Shown: positions 1-11,292, numbered from the stretch's first letter. The stretch is DNA of 64,000 bases from Istiophorus platypterus (GCA_016859345.1 CM029122.1:9274575-9338574), one strand, 5' to 3'. The notes: generated from the letters alone by a model not told the origin. Program-made: numbers and translations.

Positions 1-145
1 TCAGTGGAAATGCACCCTAATATTAGAGGAGGAGTAGTCTATGGTTTACCATTTCTTGATTATTTCTTATTTAGTGTTTAAATATTTCAAGACAGAAGGT
101 GTGTTGTGTTTTTTTATTTATTAATCATGAAAATGAGTTTGAGTT

Positions 146-153
146 TGTGTGTA

Positions 154-184
<31 letters not shown>

Positions 185-188
185 TTAT

Positions 189-219
<31 letters not shown>

Positions 220-222
220 CAA
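146..222. repeat. Compound (TG)n/(TA)n microsatellite
   Basis: A TG run passes into a TA run with a few interruptions and ends in ACACAC. It is plain simple sequence in intron DNA and explains the Tyr/Ile-rich open frame that crosses it. Confidence 0.95.
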
Positions 223-406
223 AAGTTTTTTTCTGAATTACTTAAAGTCAGTAAGATTCTTAACAGTTGTATTATCGTATTAAGTTTAAAGTTTTGAGGA
301 GTGCATGTGAATACACATGAGAGTATATGCCTGCTGTTTGCATCTATAGGGGCTCTGCTCTCATTATTAGCAGTGATAATTAGACAGGGTTTCAGACATT
401 ACACCC

Positions 407-428
407 CACGCACGCACGCACGCACGCA
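407..428. repeat. (CACG)n tetranucleotide repeat
   Basis: About five tandem CACG units in intron sequence. A second CA-rich patch follows at about 553-600. Confidence 0.9.
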
Positions 429-1948
429 GACACACTTTCAGTTCATCTCACATTCGTATGTGAGCCTGCACACATTTGTGGATAAGCCTACTGGTAATTA
501 ACAGACATAATTAGGCAGACAGTGATTCGTATAGGGAATGCACACTCATACAAACACGCACGCGCACACACACACACTCACAGACAGAGAAACACACAAA
601 TTACTTCCCTAGTAATTAAGAGTATTAATTACAAGCATAGCTGTCCCCATGGGGCTCTATATCACTCACAGACTGGCACGCAGCAGGGTTCTTATTACTT
701 TATCTCACCACACCATCACCATTTCTCCCTCTCTCACAAGCTCTCTAGTTACACATGCGCCCACATGTACTCTCTAATATACACCTGCTGGATAAACAAA
801 TGGTGGTTAATTAGTCAGAGACTGATAGCTGGCCATGGGTTAACTTTCGGAAGCTTTGGGAATTGAGAAAGGTCTGTTTGCTAGAACCAGAACAGACGAG
901 TGTGCCTGAGGGGCTGTGCAAGTGTCTTTGATTTTTGTCAAATGTCCTTGCAGCAACTGTGCCTTTTTTTTTTTTTCTTTTTCGCCTCTGCACTTTTGTG
1001 GTACTGTAGCAGCTAAAGTATACATTTAACAAATAAGGCCGAGATACACAGTTTCCATCGGTATTACATGAGTTATCTTGTGATTTTATCGGTAAAACGA
1101 GCTAGTCTACATTCACTGTAGTATGGACACTAACCTAGTTGGACATGTAGGCCGGTCTACCTCAGTCAAGGCTGAGCTGGCCTGTTAACTCTGTACAAAA
1201 AAAACTGAGACACAGGGCCTAAGGAAAAATATCTGTCCATAGAACTGTAAGACAAGGAATGCGCCTTGTTTGAAGAGCTTGAGGTGTGTTCCTAGTTGAT
1301 AAACAAGCCTTGCACTCCGTGGCAGCTGCGGTGCATCATCAGCACTTGAAGTCTGACATCATTTATGGAGATATTTTACAGTTCATACCCAAATGTCACA
1401 GTGGTTGCATGTTTGGATTTTGCAGGAGAACGTCTTAGCTGTCTCTGCCGAGGCAAACGTGGCAAACATGCCCTGAATGTGTGAGCAGCATTAAGATAGT
1501 TGGAAAGGAGAGGAGATGTGTCTACCACTGGCAGTAAAAGTGCAATTCTCCATTAGGCTCACATACAATAAAGCTCGCACAATATGGAGCAAGAGACGCT
1601 GATTCATTAATATCCATCTCCATGCAATGTTCTACTTTCAAATTGTAAAGAGCTTAGTGTCTTATTACCAATAAAGCTATTTTAGGGAGTGTTTTCTAAT
1701 AAATAAGAAGAGGATTATTGTAGGTGGTTTATGACCTAGTAATCTTCAGCCCTCTTATATTTCTTTTAAAGTAACTTGATGCAAAATACTACTATATTTT
1801 TTTGCAGGAAATGTAATATTCATTTGTCTGTGCTATAATCATACTGTCATCAATTCTGTATGCGCTCATTCATGTTTTATTATTTTCAGTGTTGCGCCTT
1901 TGTAATGTTATGTTGAATGTGTGTGTCTCTCTCTCTGTCTCTCTGTAG

Positions 1949-2234
1949 TGGACGGCTGTACAGACTGGTCAGTGGACTACCTGAAGTACCGGGTGCTGCA
2001 GGGCGAGCCGGTGCGGCTGAAGTGCGCTCTGTTCTATGGTTACATCCGAGCCAACTACAGCCAGGCGCAGAGCGTGGGCCTCAGCCTCATGTGGTACCGC
2101 AGCTCTGGCCTCGGCCACAGCGACTTCGAGGAGCCCATCTCATTCGATGGCGTGCGCATGAGCAAGGAGGAGGACGCCATCTGGTTCCGACCTGCTGACC
2201 TTCAGGATGTGGGCCTCTATTCCTGTGTCTTACG
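1949..2234 (+). CDS. il1rapl1: IL1RAPL-family exon encoding most of Ig domain 1
   Basis: Internal coding exon of 286 bp with an acceptor ending at 1948 and donor GTAGGA at 2235. It starts with the last two bases of a codon (Val if the first base is G) and ends with two bases of an Arg codon. Visible family marks are DGCTDWSVD at the mature N-terminus, GEPVRLKCALFYGYIR, LMWYRSSG, RMSKEED and the Ig signature DVGLYSCV. Cysteines fit the two-disulfide first Ig domain of IL-1 receptors, and NYS is a possible N-glycosylation site. By recalled alignment, about 79% of residues match human IL1RAPL1 and about two thirds match IL1RAPL2. Two extra residues (HS) lie after SSGLG relative to human IL1RAPL1. 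The family acts as a postsynaptic membrane receptor whose Ig1-3 ectodomain binds PTP-delta. The family call is firm; the paralogue is not. Confidence 0.93.
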
Positions 2235-2379
2235 GTAGGAGGAAGGAAAAAGAGAAAATTCTGGGGATGATGCATCAAACATCAGTTTTGATGAATTATG
2301 TATCACCCCATATATCATCGTAATTCAAATTAATATTAAGTTTCAGGTCTCTGTGTCACCAAATCACTACACGAACAAC

Positions 2380-2790
2380 AAAAAAAATGTAAATACGACA
2401 ATTTGTGGCTGACGGGCGAGTTGCTTGCTATCTTCTGTAAGATGACAAGAGTTTAAGAAGTTACTGCTCACCTGCTGTTCACTGAAGAAATAGTTATAGC
2501 ACATCGCTCCCACACACCTCCTCAATCCAAAAACTGGATTTTCTATTTGTGTAGAGATCAAATAAATGAGAATCAACATGTGAATTAGTGAGCTTTAGAG
2601 CTGCTGGTGCTGAAATTAGGGCAGAGTCACGCTAGCTTTTTCCCTCTGCGTCCACTCCATGTGCTAAGCTAGGCTAATTGCCTTCCAGCTCTTGCTCTGA
2701 ACTTCATGCAGAGACACGGGAGTATATAAGAGAGTAGCAGAGATCCTCTCACTTAACTCCTATAAAGAAGGCTAATAAGCATGAAACTAC
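2380..2790. repeat. Decayed teleost dispersed repeat (GCTAAGCTA-type)
   Basis: The stretch carries phrases I associate with a very common fish repeat: AATTAGTGAGCTTTAGAG near 2584, GGCAGAGTCACGCTAG near 2620, and TGCTAAGCTAGGCTAA near 2661, followed by an AACTTCATGCAGAGAC-like segment and AATAAGC. Order and spacing agree with that repeat, but many positions differ, which suggests an old insertion. I cannot name its class. Boundaries are approximate. Confidence 0.65.
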
Positions 2791-3029
2791 TGAATACAAA
2801 CTCAAGCAAAAACACAAACACCCACATATACACACACTTTAGTGGGTCATTGCACTTTTCCTAATACAAGATGCATAATTATGTGGCAATAACTTATTAA
2901 CCTTTACAGTAGAGAGCATCCTTCAATAAACGGCTCATTGCCGCTCTTCATTTCAGAGCGTTTTTAATAAACCCAGTTAAAGGCCTCTTAAAGACCCAGA
3001 GATGCTTGCAGGGATACATTGAGAGTGCT

Positions 3030-3042
3030 GGGGGGGGGGGGG
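3030..3042. repeat. Poly-G run (13 G)
   Basis: Uninterrupted G tract in the intron. Similar G or C runs occur at 23030-23042 and 36542-36555. Confidence 0.95.
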
Positions 3043-3869
3043 TGCTTGTATGCAGTGTTACCCCTGCAGCCTATACTGCATTTCATTAATGCAGTGGGAC
3101 TATGCTGGCACAAACACTTTCCAGTGTTGTCTTACTGTAAATGAATACTGTCTTTGATTATTGACGATTTCTTCCAACGAGGCCTTCTTCCTATTCAGGG
3201 GTTGCGTTTGAAATTCAGAGCATGCTATAATTCTGTAGAGCACTACAGTTGTAAAATGTGCCCCCGGGTCTGTGTTTCTCAGCCTGCTCGTGTTGAGCTT
3301 GGGGGATTTCAGACTTCTCAGATACCCTAATCAGAACACTCTGAGAGATTTGCCTCTGTGCTGAAATCAATTCTCTTTTTTTGTCAGGAAGTAAGCTTTT
3401 GAGTCGCACATTTTCACACGCATGACCCAAACGCTCTCTCCCCTTAAAGTCCCTGCAGGCAAGGGGAGGAAAACTATGCCATCGTCTTCACTTCGACCCA
3501 GTGGGATTTCATACAGTACATGTGGCAGACCTTCATTTATCCAATCTTTAGACATCTAAATTACACTCTAATATTATAACAACCCTCAATTACATTACAT
3601 GGGATTGGCAAACATTACACAACCATATGACTATAGAGCTGAATAAAGACCTGTCTAACATCATAAGAAATTGGATATATAAGATTTGTAGTGCTTAGCT
3701 TTATTGCAGGGCTGCTGTATTGGTTTGGATGTTTGATTTGCTAAATATGTACCTAATAAACTGCAGCTCAGTGGATACGACAGTAAAAAAAAAAAAACAT
3801 ACTGAGTAATTAGGTTTTAACAATCTCATCATTAATATGTCCAATTTGAAGCACATTAATTGTTACTGG

Positions 3870-4370
3870 TACTTTGGTACTTGTCCCTACCCTCTGATTC
3901 AACCCACGGGAGTGTCTCCTGAAATAGCTCCCCTACGGCAGCATGGTTACAGTCATACCATGCGTTTAAGCTTACGGTCACGTTTTGGTTAAGTTAAGAG
4001 GAGCATTGTGGTTTGGTTTAAGAAAAGTTCTTCCTTAAGGTTGGAGGACCTTCTTTATCATGGTGACAATAATAAACAAGCAGATAACGACGCGGAACGG
4101 TCATGGATAAAAGAAATGATGATGACTATCAGTTTCAGATCGGAGACAACAGATGTCTCCTGTGTCAGAGTCCTGTGTTCTGATGTTCCCTCCATCCATC
4201 CACATCCAACCTCCTCCTAATGCGGACTTTGTTGCTCTATGACAACGTCACCTAACTTCCTCCTTTGCTCCTGTCATAATTGCTCAGGCTGCTAGAGGTC
4301 GCCCAACAATAAAACATAACTGTGGGTCGTAATAAGCAGCTTGCCCGCATGACCAATGGGGCGTTTTTGT
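3870..4370. repeat. Old nonautonomous dispersed repeat, probable DNA-transposon derivative
   Basis: The order of phrases (CTTGTCCCTACCC, TTACGGTCACG, TTTGGTTAAG, ATAACGACGCGGAACG, GTCTCCTGTGTCAGAGTCCTGTG, CCATCCATCCACATCC, GGACTTTGTTGCTC, GACAACGTCAC, TGCTAGAGGTCGCC) follows a repeat common in spiny-rayed fish genomes. No open frame of significance is present. I recognise the pattern but not a formal family name. The edges are uncertain by some tens of bases. Confidence 0.6.
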
Positions 4371-5057
4371 TTTTTTTTATGGGAGGACAGTCTTTTACAC
4401 AGATGTTATTCAACTGTCAATTAGTCCTGAGACCTAATTCAGTGGTTTCAGTGACCTCTTCTACCGTGTGCCTCATGTTATACTATCTTGTTTTGCTTTT
4501 AGATATAAAACATAATAATTTAACAAATCTAACAAATTCATATCACCAGATATACCTGAAGAACTAAAACACTCACTGCAGGCATTATAACAGTCTTTAG
4601 ATGCTAAGACTTGCGGATTTTAAGTCCTTGATACATGAAATAATTGTTCCTGGAGATAACATCCACAAAACTTCAAAACAGGCTTACTGAGCAATGGCTG
4701 TCACCCCATTATCTTTTTGTCTATTCAGAAATTAACCGTCCTTTAGTAACTTATCTTGGTTGTCACTACCACAGTAAGGGAAATTTGATTATCTGTAGTT
4801 TTTGTCAAATTGCTAGAGGTGATGCAGGACCTAATGGGCACTGCCTCAATAATGTATCTACACGCCAGGGCTACATGATTTTATATATATTTTCTACCAT
4901 GGTGACTTTGATCGATCAGATTGGGACACTTCTGTTTTCTTGAGTCAGTATGACTTGGATAAAGAGTCCACACCAGAATTTTTTAGAAGTGATGCTCACT
5001 GCAGTTTTTGCTTCAATGATTCTATTGTATCGTGGTTAAATCTTGATGTAAACACTC

Positions 5058-5150
5058 AAAAATAAAGCTGATAGTCAGGTGGGCTGACATACAAGATGCC
5101 AACATATCCAAAAATGTGTGACTGTCCTAATACCTTCTGACTGAGCTGTA
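5058..5150 (+). mobile_element. Remnant of a Tc1-like transposon 3' end
   Basis: The stretch starts AAATAAAGCTGATAGTCAG and ends AAAATGTGTGACTGTCC, TAATACCTTCTGACTGAGC, TGTA. This resembles the 3' UTR and terminal inverted repeat of one teleost Tc1/mariner lineage, in which an AATAAAAGCTGA motif is followed by a tail of the kind TGTCCAAATACTT...CTGTA. The end at TGTA next to a TA fits Tc1 target use. No transposase frame is recognisable upstream, so it is a truncated or decayed copy. Confidence 0.5.
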
Positions 5151-6750
5151 TGTATGGCAGGATATTTTCTAATAGCTCTGGGCGTGTTGTGTAATGTCTA
5201 TAAATGTAGGTAAATCCCTCTGTGTTAACTTCAGCTTTCCACTGAAGCCCTCCAGATGCTTTTCTCAGAAAGAGATATGGCGACACACTGATTCACTGAA
5301 GTGTGTGTCTTTTTGTGGCACGTATGTCTGCATTTAGTGTGTTCATGCCTATGAATAGTTTTCTTTATCCTTCACTGTCTGGAAATTTAAGTCTAATCGC
5401 TAGTTTTCATGTGAAGGTGACTTAATTTACACATCAATCTCCGCGTGCTTTCTTTGGCTTTCTCTCCCTTTTAATCCTTTGCTCTTTCTCTGCCTGTCTT
5501 TCCTCTGCTTGTCATCTCACATGACGTCTGTAACATCAATTCAGATCCATCAGTCTTTCTTCCTCTCCCCACTATGTCTCTCACACTCACACATTGCTGC
5601 AATAGCTCTATGTGTCACCTGATAAATTATTTCATAGTAATTCTAGAAATGACTCTGTGTTCTGGAGTGGGTGAAACCATGTGTATTTACTCCCAATGAT
5701 TTCATTATCCAAAATTTGGGATATTAGCGTGTGGAGAATTACAGCTAGCGTGAGCCATAGACTAACATCCGCGACTAATAATCCAGCTAAACTCAAATAG
5801 AATGTGACAGACGTGAAAGACACCGCAGGACTGTGCATTGACCCCCGGCTGTCCATCAATCAAGTGGCACCTGACACCTTCCCACAATGCCACTGGGTGC
5901 CTGCTGTGAATATTTAACGTGTAGAGATGTATCCTATCGGCTCCCTGGGGACCTTAATGGCTCAGGTGCACTACTGTGATAGGTCATTTCTGATCATCAC
6001 CCCTTTTTGTCAACAAATGGGTTGGGGGTTGGAGGGGCTGACTTCGTAGGTGTGGGAATTTGCCGACATGTGCATGCATGTCTTCTTGGTGAGTGTATGC
6101 TTGAATGGTTGTATGTTTTCTTTAAACAAATATATTGTCAGAGTGTACTTTGTAAGCTTACAGCACAGCATCTTCCCACTCGGTTCCCTGTAGAGAGGAG
6201 GCATTGAGTCGATAATGTTAGATTTCAGCATCAAGGGGGCATAGCTCTGTTGCAATATCTTGCATCTTACTTTTGCTTCCAGTTGCCCTTTTAGTCATCT
6301 TCTATGTAGTAGAAATATACGGCATTTTTTTTTCCTCATTCCCAGTTGTTGTTCTCCTTCTGCTCCTCTCATTGCTATCTTTACACAGTCTCCCACAGCT
6401 GTGCATAGCCACATTTGTCTCTTAAGAATGTGTGTCCGCGAGCATGTGTGTCTGCATCTCTGTTTTATGGCCCCGGGGGGTCAGAGGTGTTTATACGGAA
6501 GAGGGTGACTCCCTTATTGCTTCTATAACCCGAGTAGATCATATGAAACCCTGTCATTTACAGTGAATGGGAGCATCTGGTAAGCTATAAATGTAATGTA
6601 ATGAAATGAAATGAAAGCCCATATGGCTGTGAACACAGCCTCCCATTCTGACCAACCGAGGGACTGACTGACTGAGTCAGACCACAGCCAGGCTGGCCCA
6701 TGTAGCAGAGGTTAAAAACACACAGACAGACTTATATCGTAAAAGTATGG

Positions 6751-7214
6751 GGGCTTTTAGTCTGGGTCTGTTTCTTATGGTTTGGGCCTGGCTCCTCACT
6801 TCCAATTAAAGGAAACTTTAATGCTATACCTAGTGATATTTTATATTAGTGTGCGTCAAGTTTTGTAGCAACAATATAGAGATTGGCCATTCCTGTTTCA
6901 TGTCCCTAAGCACAGAGTGAGGTCCATAAGGTAACGGTTCTCCAGATTTGATGAGGAAGAACTCTAATTGCCCTGCACAGAGCTCTGACATCAACGCAAC
7001 TGAGGTGGAGGTGTTGAATAAACTGGAACACCTACTGCAAACCAGGACATCAGTGTCCAGCGTCAGTAGCGCTCTTTACGTTGAATGACAGCCAGCTACA
7101 GGAGCCGGGCTGCCAAGATCCTGTGAAAAGAAAAAACTTCCCAAAAGAGTAGAGGCAGCTATAGCGGAGACATACTTTGTGTGGATGTCCTAAAACATTT
7201 GGCCATGTAGCGTA
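6751..7214 (+). mobile_element. Decayed 3' part of a Tc1/mariner-like transposon with transposase remnant
   Basis: Recognisable blocks in order: GGTTTGGGCCTGGCTCC, GGAAACTTTAATGCTA, CCTGTTTC, GAGGTCC, GAGGAAGAACTC, CCTGCACAGAGCTCTGAC, CTGGAACACC, ACATCAGTG, AAAAGAGTAGAGGCAGCTAT, and the terminal CATTTGGCCATGTAGCGTA at 7196-7214. These follow the 3' half of a teleost Tc1-like DD34E transposase gene and its end. At 6969-7088 the frame reads CPAQSSDINATEVEVL and then stops; the Glu in NATE sits where the third catalytic acidic residue (usually N-P-x-E) belongs. The block that normally encodes the second catalytic Asp (around 6890-6905) looks deleted. The copy is fossil, and its 5' half is missing or beyond recognition. 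Confidence 0.85.
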
Positions 7215-7877
7215 AGTTTTGTCAGAAACACCTTGTCAGTAGCGACAGGGGCTGAAATGATGGTGGTTAATGATGATGATTAGAACAACATTAATAACAG
7301 AGAGAGAAAGGGACATCCTTCGCCTCTGCCAGCTCTGGTGCATTGGAGGTGAAGTGTGCTGATGGTTGCTGGGAGACAGTGGTGGTGGGGGGGGGGTGCA
7401 TTGGGGACCAACTCCTTGTGATGACCAAGCAGCTTTCCCTTCCCTCATGTCGTGAGGCCCTCTCAGCGTTTGTCTCTTCTCTGATTAGCATTCCTGGGCC
7501 CGGCTGACTCCCCCCATAAATCCAATAACGGTCATGAGCGTGAGTCATTGACTCGGTAAAGCTGCTGAACACGTCGTTATTGCTAACCCCACAAACATGG
7601 GAGGAGGAGGGAGACAGAGGAGGCATGGAAAGGACACAGTTGGTATAAGAGTATCAAAAGAAGTAAACATAAATATCCACTAGTTTGAGCATATGTAGTA
7701 AAGGTATCATTGTTTTTTGCTTGTGTGAATGAACACAATTAAGAAACTCTATTTACTCCCTTACCTTCTATTATGTAACATCAGTATTGTTAACGTGACG
7801 CTTTGGCATATGATGAGGATCCTTTCTCAATGATCTCCCATTGTCAGACAAGTAAGGTGTTGTTCCTCTGCCCACAG

Positions 7878-8064
7878 GAACTCAACATACTGCATGAAGG
7901 TGTCCATGTCTCTGACTGTGGCGGAAAACGACACAAATCTGTGCTACAACTCCAACATGAGACGAACCGAGAAGGCTGAGCTCAGCAAGAGTAAAGAGAT
8001 TCTCTGTCCTGACATAGATGACTACGTTGAACCTGGCAAGGAGCCAGACATCACCTGGTACAAG
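7878..8064 (+). CDS. il1rapl1: IL1RAPL-family exon: end of Ig1, start of Ig2
   Basis: Coding exon of 187 bp: acceptor CCCACAG at 7871-7877, donor GTGGGC at 8065. Its first base completes the Arg codon begun in the previous exon, and it ends on a codon boundary. It encodes NSTYCMKVSMSLTVAEN, LCYNSNM, AELSKSKEI, CPDIDDY and ends ITWYK. NSTYC closes Ig1 and is a glycosylation site; a second site is NDT. The cysteines in LCYNS and LCPDI open Ig2 and pair with cysteines in the next exon. VSMSLTVAEN and CPD are IL1RAPL2-like positions, while AELSKSKEI is IL1RAPL1-like, which is the main reason to keep the paralogue open. Spacing and phase match the neighbouring exons exactly. Confidence 0.95.
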
Positions 8065-8973
8065 GTGGGCTGGCTCTCTGATTGATCATGTTCGTTAATG
8101 TGTGATTATATGTCTTCTGATGTGTGATTTGTGTATCAATTGTATACTTCCCTGAGGGTTCACTGATTCTTTCTTTGTGTCTTGAATACTCGTATTCGCT
8201 ATGCATTTGGGAAAAGTAATGAGGAGGGCTTCTGTCGTCGTGATTATACAACCAAGAAATATTCTTGAATGGTTCAGTGGTTTGTTTTCATGTAATTTCT
8301 TGGCTGTTTATGTTTAAAAGCCTTGTTGGAAATGTGGTTCCAGATCACTTACACAGGGTAAGTGTGGATGCAAATGATGACAATGAATCACATAAGCTGT
8401 GTTTGCTGTGCGCAACCGTGAGAGTCATCTAAAGAGAATGGGGCTGAGCAGCAGGTAGCCACAAAGATGACTTTCATAATGAACACAAAACTTTTATAGA
8501 GAGAAAATTGTGCAGTGTCACTCTCTGCCCTGCGGAACGAGTGGATGTCCTCCAAATGCTCCCAGTCCCTGATCTTTATTCTGTATGCACCTTCTCCTTC
8601 CTCACCTGGGTTCTTGCCTCTCCCAGGTCAGGCATGGCCTGCGGACAACTCGGTGCATCCAGAGAACGGCTCGGGCCAGACTAATCACAGGCAGATCAGC
8701 AGTAGATTAGCTGGCCGGGCTCGACCTCTAGGTTTTTCCAGAATTCAATTACGTCCTGGGTAATGACTGGGAGTGCTGGAACCCAGAGTTATTTGGGCGA
8801 CTGTGGAGCCACAGTGATTGAATTCAAAGGTTGCCGGGAGCAATCGTGGAATAGAATCCACCGAGCCACCGTTGTCCTTACCAGAGCACTGAGGGGCTCA
8901 AGAGAAGATCATGTCATGGACCCACTCATTGTGCCTTCACACACATTATACACACACACACATACACACACAT

Positions 8974-9006
<33 letters not shown>

Positions 9007-9368
9007 GTACACAGATGCAGCACAAACACACTTATTTTGCCAGCAGAGACTACTGTAAATAACATTCTCTATCATCTGTGGCTATACTAGAGTATTGAAT
9101 TGAGAATATTCAGTTCAGTGCAATAAATCTTGATCAGATAAGTGGGATAATGGCTAAGCCTTATCATTTTACCATATGGAGTTTTTATGTCAGAGCAGCA
9201 AACAATGAATCCCTACCACTTTGTCCGCCTTCTTAACACACAGTGACGTTTGAATGCTTTTGTGTCCAGCTCCAACCATCTGAAATCTTATGGATTTATT
9301 TCATAATGAAGCAGGAGTTTTGGGTAGATGTTTTGAATTTGACCTAGCTGTCCTTCTCCAATGCGCAG
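8065..9368 (+). other. Intron within Ig2 (1,304 bp)
   Basis: Short intron between donor GTGGGC and acceptor AATGCGCAG. It contains a CA/TA-rich microsatellite and a relatively GC-rich stretch at about 8520-8900 with no frame I can assign. I see nothing else. Confidence 0.9.
8940..9010. repeat. Interrupted (CA)n microsatellite
   Basis: CA dinucleotide runs broken by TA steps (ATTATACACAC and similar) inside the short intron. Confidence 0.95.
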
Positions 9369-9522
9369 GAGTGCCGTCCGAAGCAGTGGCGTGCCAGCAT
9401 CATCCAGAAGCGAGACATTCTGTCCATCCAGGACGTTAAGGAAGATGACATTGGGAATTATACCTGCGAAATCCAGTTTGGTGGTTTTGTGGTCAGGAGG
9501 ACAACCGAACTCACAGTAACTG
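9369..9522 (+). CDS. il1rapl1: IL1RAPL-family exon: end of Ig2
   Basis: Coding exon of 154 bp: acceptor GCGCAG ending at 9368 and consensus donor GTAAGT at 9523. It starts on a codon boundary and ends with the first base of a codon. It encodes ECRPKQWR at its start, where the Cys pairs with the LC cysteine of the previous exon. Then come KEDDIGNYTCEIQFGG, the Ig2 D-x-G-x-Y-x-C signature with an NYT glycosylation site, and VVRRTTELTVT. The last segment is almost invariant in IL1RAPL proteins and belongs to the Ig2-Ig3 hinge region. ECRPK and SIIQK lean towards IL1RAPL2; EDDIGNYTCE and GGFVVRRTTELTVT lean towards IL1RAPL1. Confidence 0.95.
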
Positions 9523-10017
9523 GTAAGTTTTTAGGAGGAGAAAAAAAAAAAGAGGGTATGGATGAGATGTCTACAAATTATACTATTCATGTACAGAAAA
9601 TGAACAGAGGGAGCAGTTGTAACCCTCAAAGTCAGTTACAGAAAAGAAACATACACACACATATAGACACACACACATCACTGAGCACTGCAGCGATGTC
9701 CTGCTGCTGTGTTAATTGCTGGCGGAGGTAGAATGCTGTGGCCTGGCCTCTATCACTTCTTCTAACTCAGCACTTTCCCACCAACCGAGCAGTGTTGAAA
9801 TATTTAAGGCTATAGGCTAAACCCCTCCACACAGGGAGCTAAAGAGCCAGGACCAAGGTCGGGAGATTTACAGCACACTTAGTCTGCTCTCTCCGTTTCC
9901 ATCCATCTGTCTCACTTTCAGTCTTTGCCTTGCACAGCTGCAAGGTGAGCACACAACAAATAAATGCATTCACGTGTTCTTTATTACTGTGTGTGCATGC
10001 GTGGATGCTCGCGTGCG

Positions 10018-10063
10018 TGCGTGTGTGTGTGAGAGTGAGTGAGTGAGTGAGTGAGTGAGTGAG
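10018..10063. repeat. (GT)n(GAGT)n tract at the left edge of a tandem duplication
   Basis: GTGTGTGTGT followed by about seven GAGT units. A shorter version of the same GT-GAGT tract lies at the junction between the two 617 bp copies (about 10643-10680), and a GT tract lies at the right edge (about 11258-11292). The duplication therefore has simple-repeat boundaries throughout. Confidence 0.9.
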
Positions 10064-10680
10064 TGCTCTGCCAGGTCAACGACTCTGATTAGAGTTGATG
10101 AAAAGGTCAAATCCAGTTTTTTTCCTCTCCTTTCCCCCAACTATTTTCAGTAGTCCCACCGATTGTATTCCAGTGTGTACATCTGTTTGATGCTACCTAT
10201 TACACTGTGCCCACTAGGGTCACATCATACAAAATAAAGCCTAAAACTATGGTTGTATTGTTCTCAAGGATGTTGTAGGAAGTAAAATGGGCATACTTGT
10301 CCTCCAATTTAGGATAATCATATGGCAACCGACAAATGAAAAAAGTGACAGAAAAGCTCAGAGGTGCTTTCACTGCACCAATTTGATGGTGTGTATCAAA
10401 AAAAAAATCTTTAGGATTAATGGATTAGATGTGGTAAGATCAAAAAGGTGCCAACATTGACTTGGATTCACTCTTCACAACAAGCCTGGTTGCTCGGTCA
10501 TTGCATCATGGTTTTTGTGTGGTTTTATATCTAAACCATAATAATTGGACCACAATTTTGCCCAAGCTTCTATGCTTTTTTTGTGTGTTTTTAACTATGT
10601 AACATAGTAAAGCTCCATTAGTTAATTCATCAACTTGCTCAGTGTGTGTGCGTGTGTGTGTGTGTGTGTGAGTGAGTGAG
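10064..10680. repeat. 617 bp tandem duplication, copy 1
   Basis: The block beginning TGCTCTGCCAGGTCAACG at 10064 recurs at 10681, an exact offset of 617. Reading both copies I find only two substitutions, at 10430 (T, against G at 11047) and 10629 (A, against G at 11246), besides length changes in the terminal GT/GAGT tract. It has no coding content; the small - strand frame at 10506-10757 crosses the junction and is not a gene. Confidence 0.97.
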
Positions 10681-11261
10681 TGCTCTGCCAGGTCAACGAC
10701 TCTGATTAGAGTTGATGAAAAGGTCAAATCCAGTTTTTTTCCTCTCCTTTCCCCCAACTATTTTCAGTAGTCCCACCGATTGTATTCCAGTGTGTACATC
10801 TGTTTGATGCTACCTATTACACTGTGCCCACTAGGGTCACATCATACAAAATAAAGCCTAAAACTATGGTTGTATTGTTCTCAAGGATGTTGTAGGAAGT
10901 AAAATGGGCATACTTGTCCTCCAATTTAGGATAATCATATGGCAACCGACAAATGAAAAAAGTGACAGAAAAGCTCAGAGGTGCTTTCACTGCACCAATT
11001 TGATGGTGTGTATCAAAAAAAAAATCTTTAGGATTAATGGATTAGAGGTGGTAAGATCAAAAAGGTGCCAACATTGACTTGGATTCACTCTTCACAACAA
11101 GCCTGGTTGCTCGGTCATTGCATCATGGTTTTTGTGTGGTTTTATATCTAAACCATAATAATTGGACCACAATTTTGCCCAAGCTTCTATGCTTTTTTTG
11201 TGTGTTTTTAACTATGTAACATAGTAAAGCTCCATTAGTTAATTCGTCAACTTGCTCAGTG

Positions 11262-11292
<31 letters not shown>

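Larger units (their letters stand above)
1..1948 (+). other. 3' end of the intron before the first visible exon
   Basis: This is the tail of an intron that begins outside the window. It ends in a pyrimidine-rich stretch (CTCTCTCTGTCTCTCTGTAG) that forms the acceptor at 1947-1948. Apart from a compound TG/TA microsatellite and a short CACG repeat, I see nothing codable. The small open frames between 106 and 1032 are microsatellite or low-complexity translations without recognisable domains. Confidence 0.85.
2235..7877 (+). other. Intron between the Ig1 exon and the Ig1/Ig2 exon (5,643 bp)
   Basis: The intron is bounded by donor GTAGGA and acceptor CCCACAG. It contains two old dispersed repeats, a Tc1-like end and a Tc1-like transposase remnant, listed separately. 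I see nothing identifiable in 2800-3860, 4371-5055, 5151-6750 or 7215-7877, apart from short homopolymers and an ATGTA/ATGAA-type pentamer run near 6590-6617. Retention of this intron would end translation at once, because the split Arg codon is followed by TAG at 2236-2238. Confidence 0.9.
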
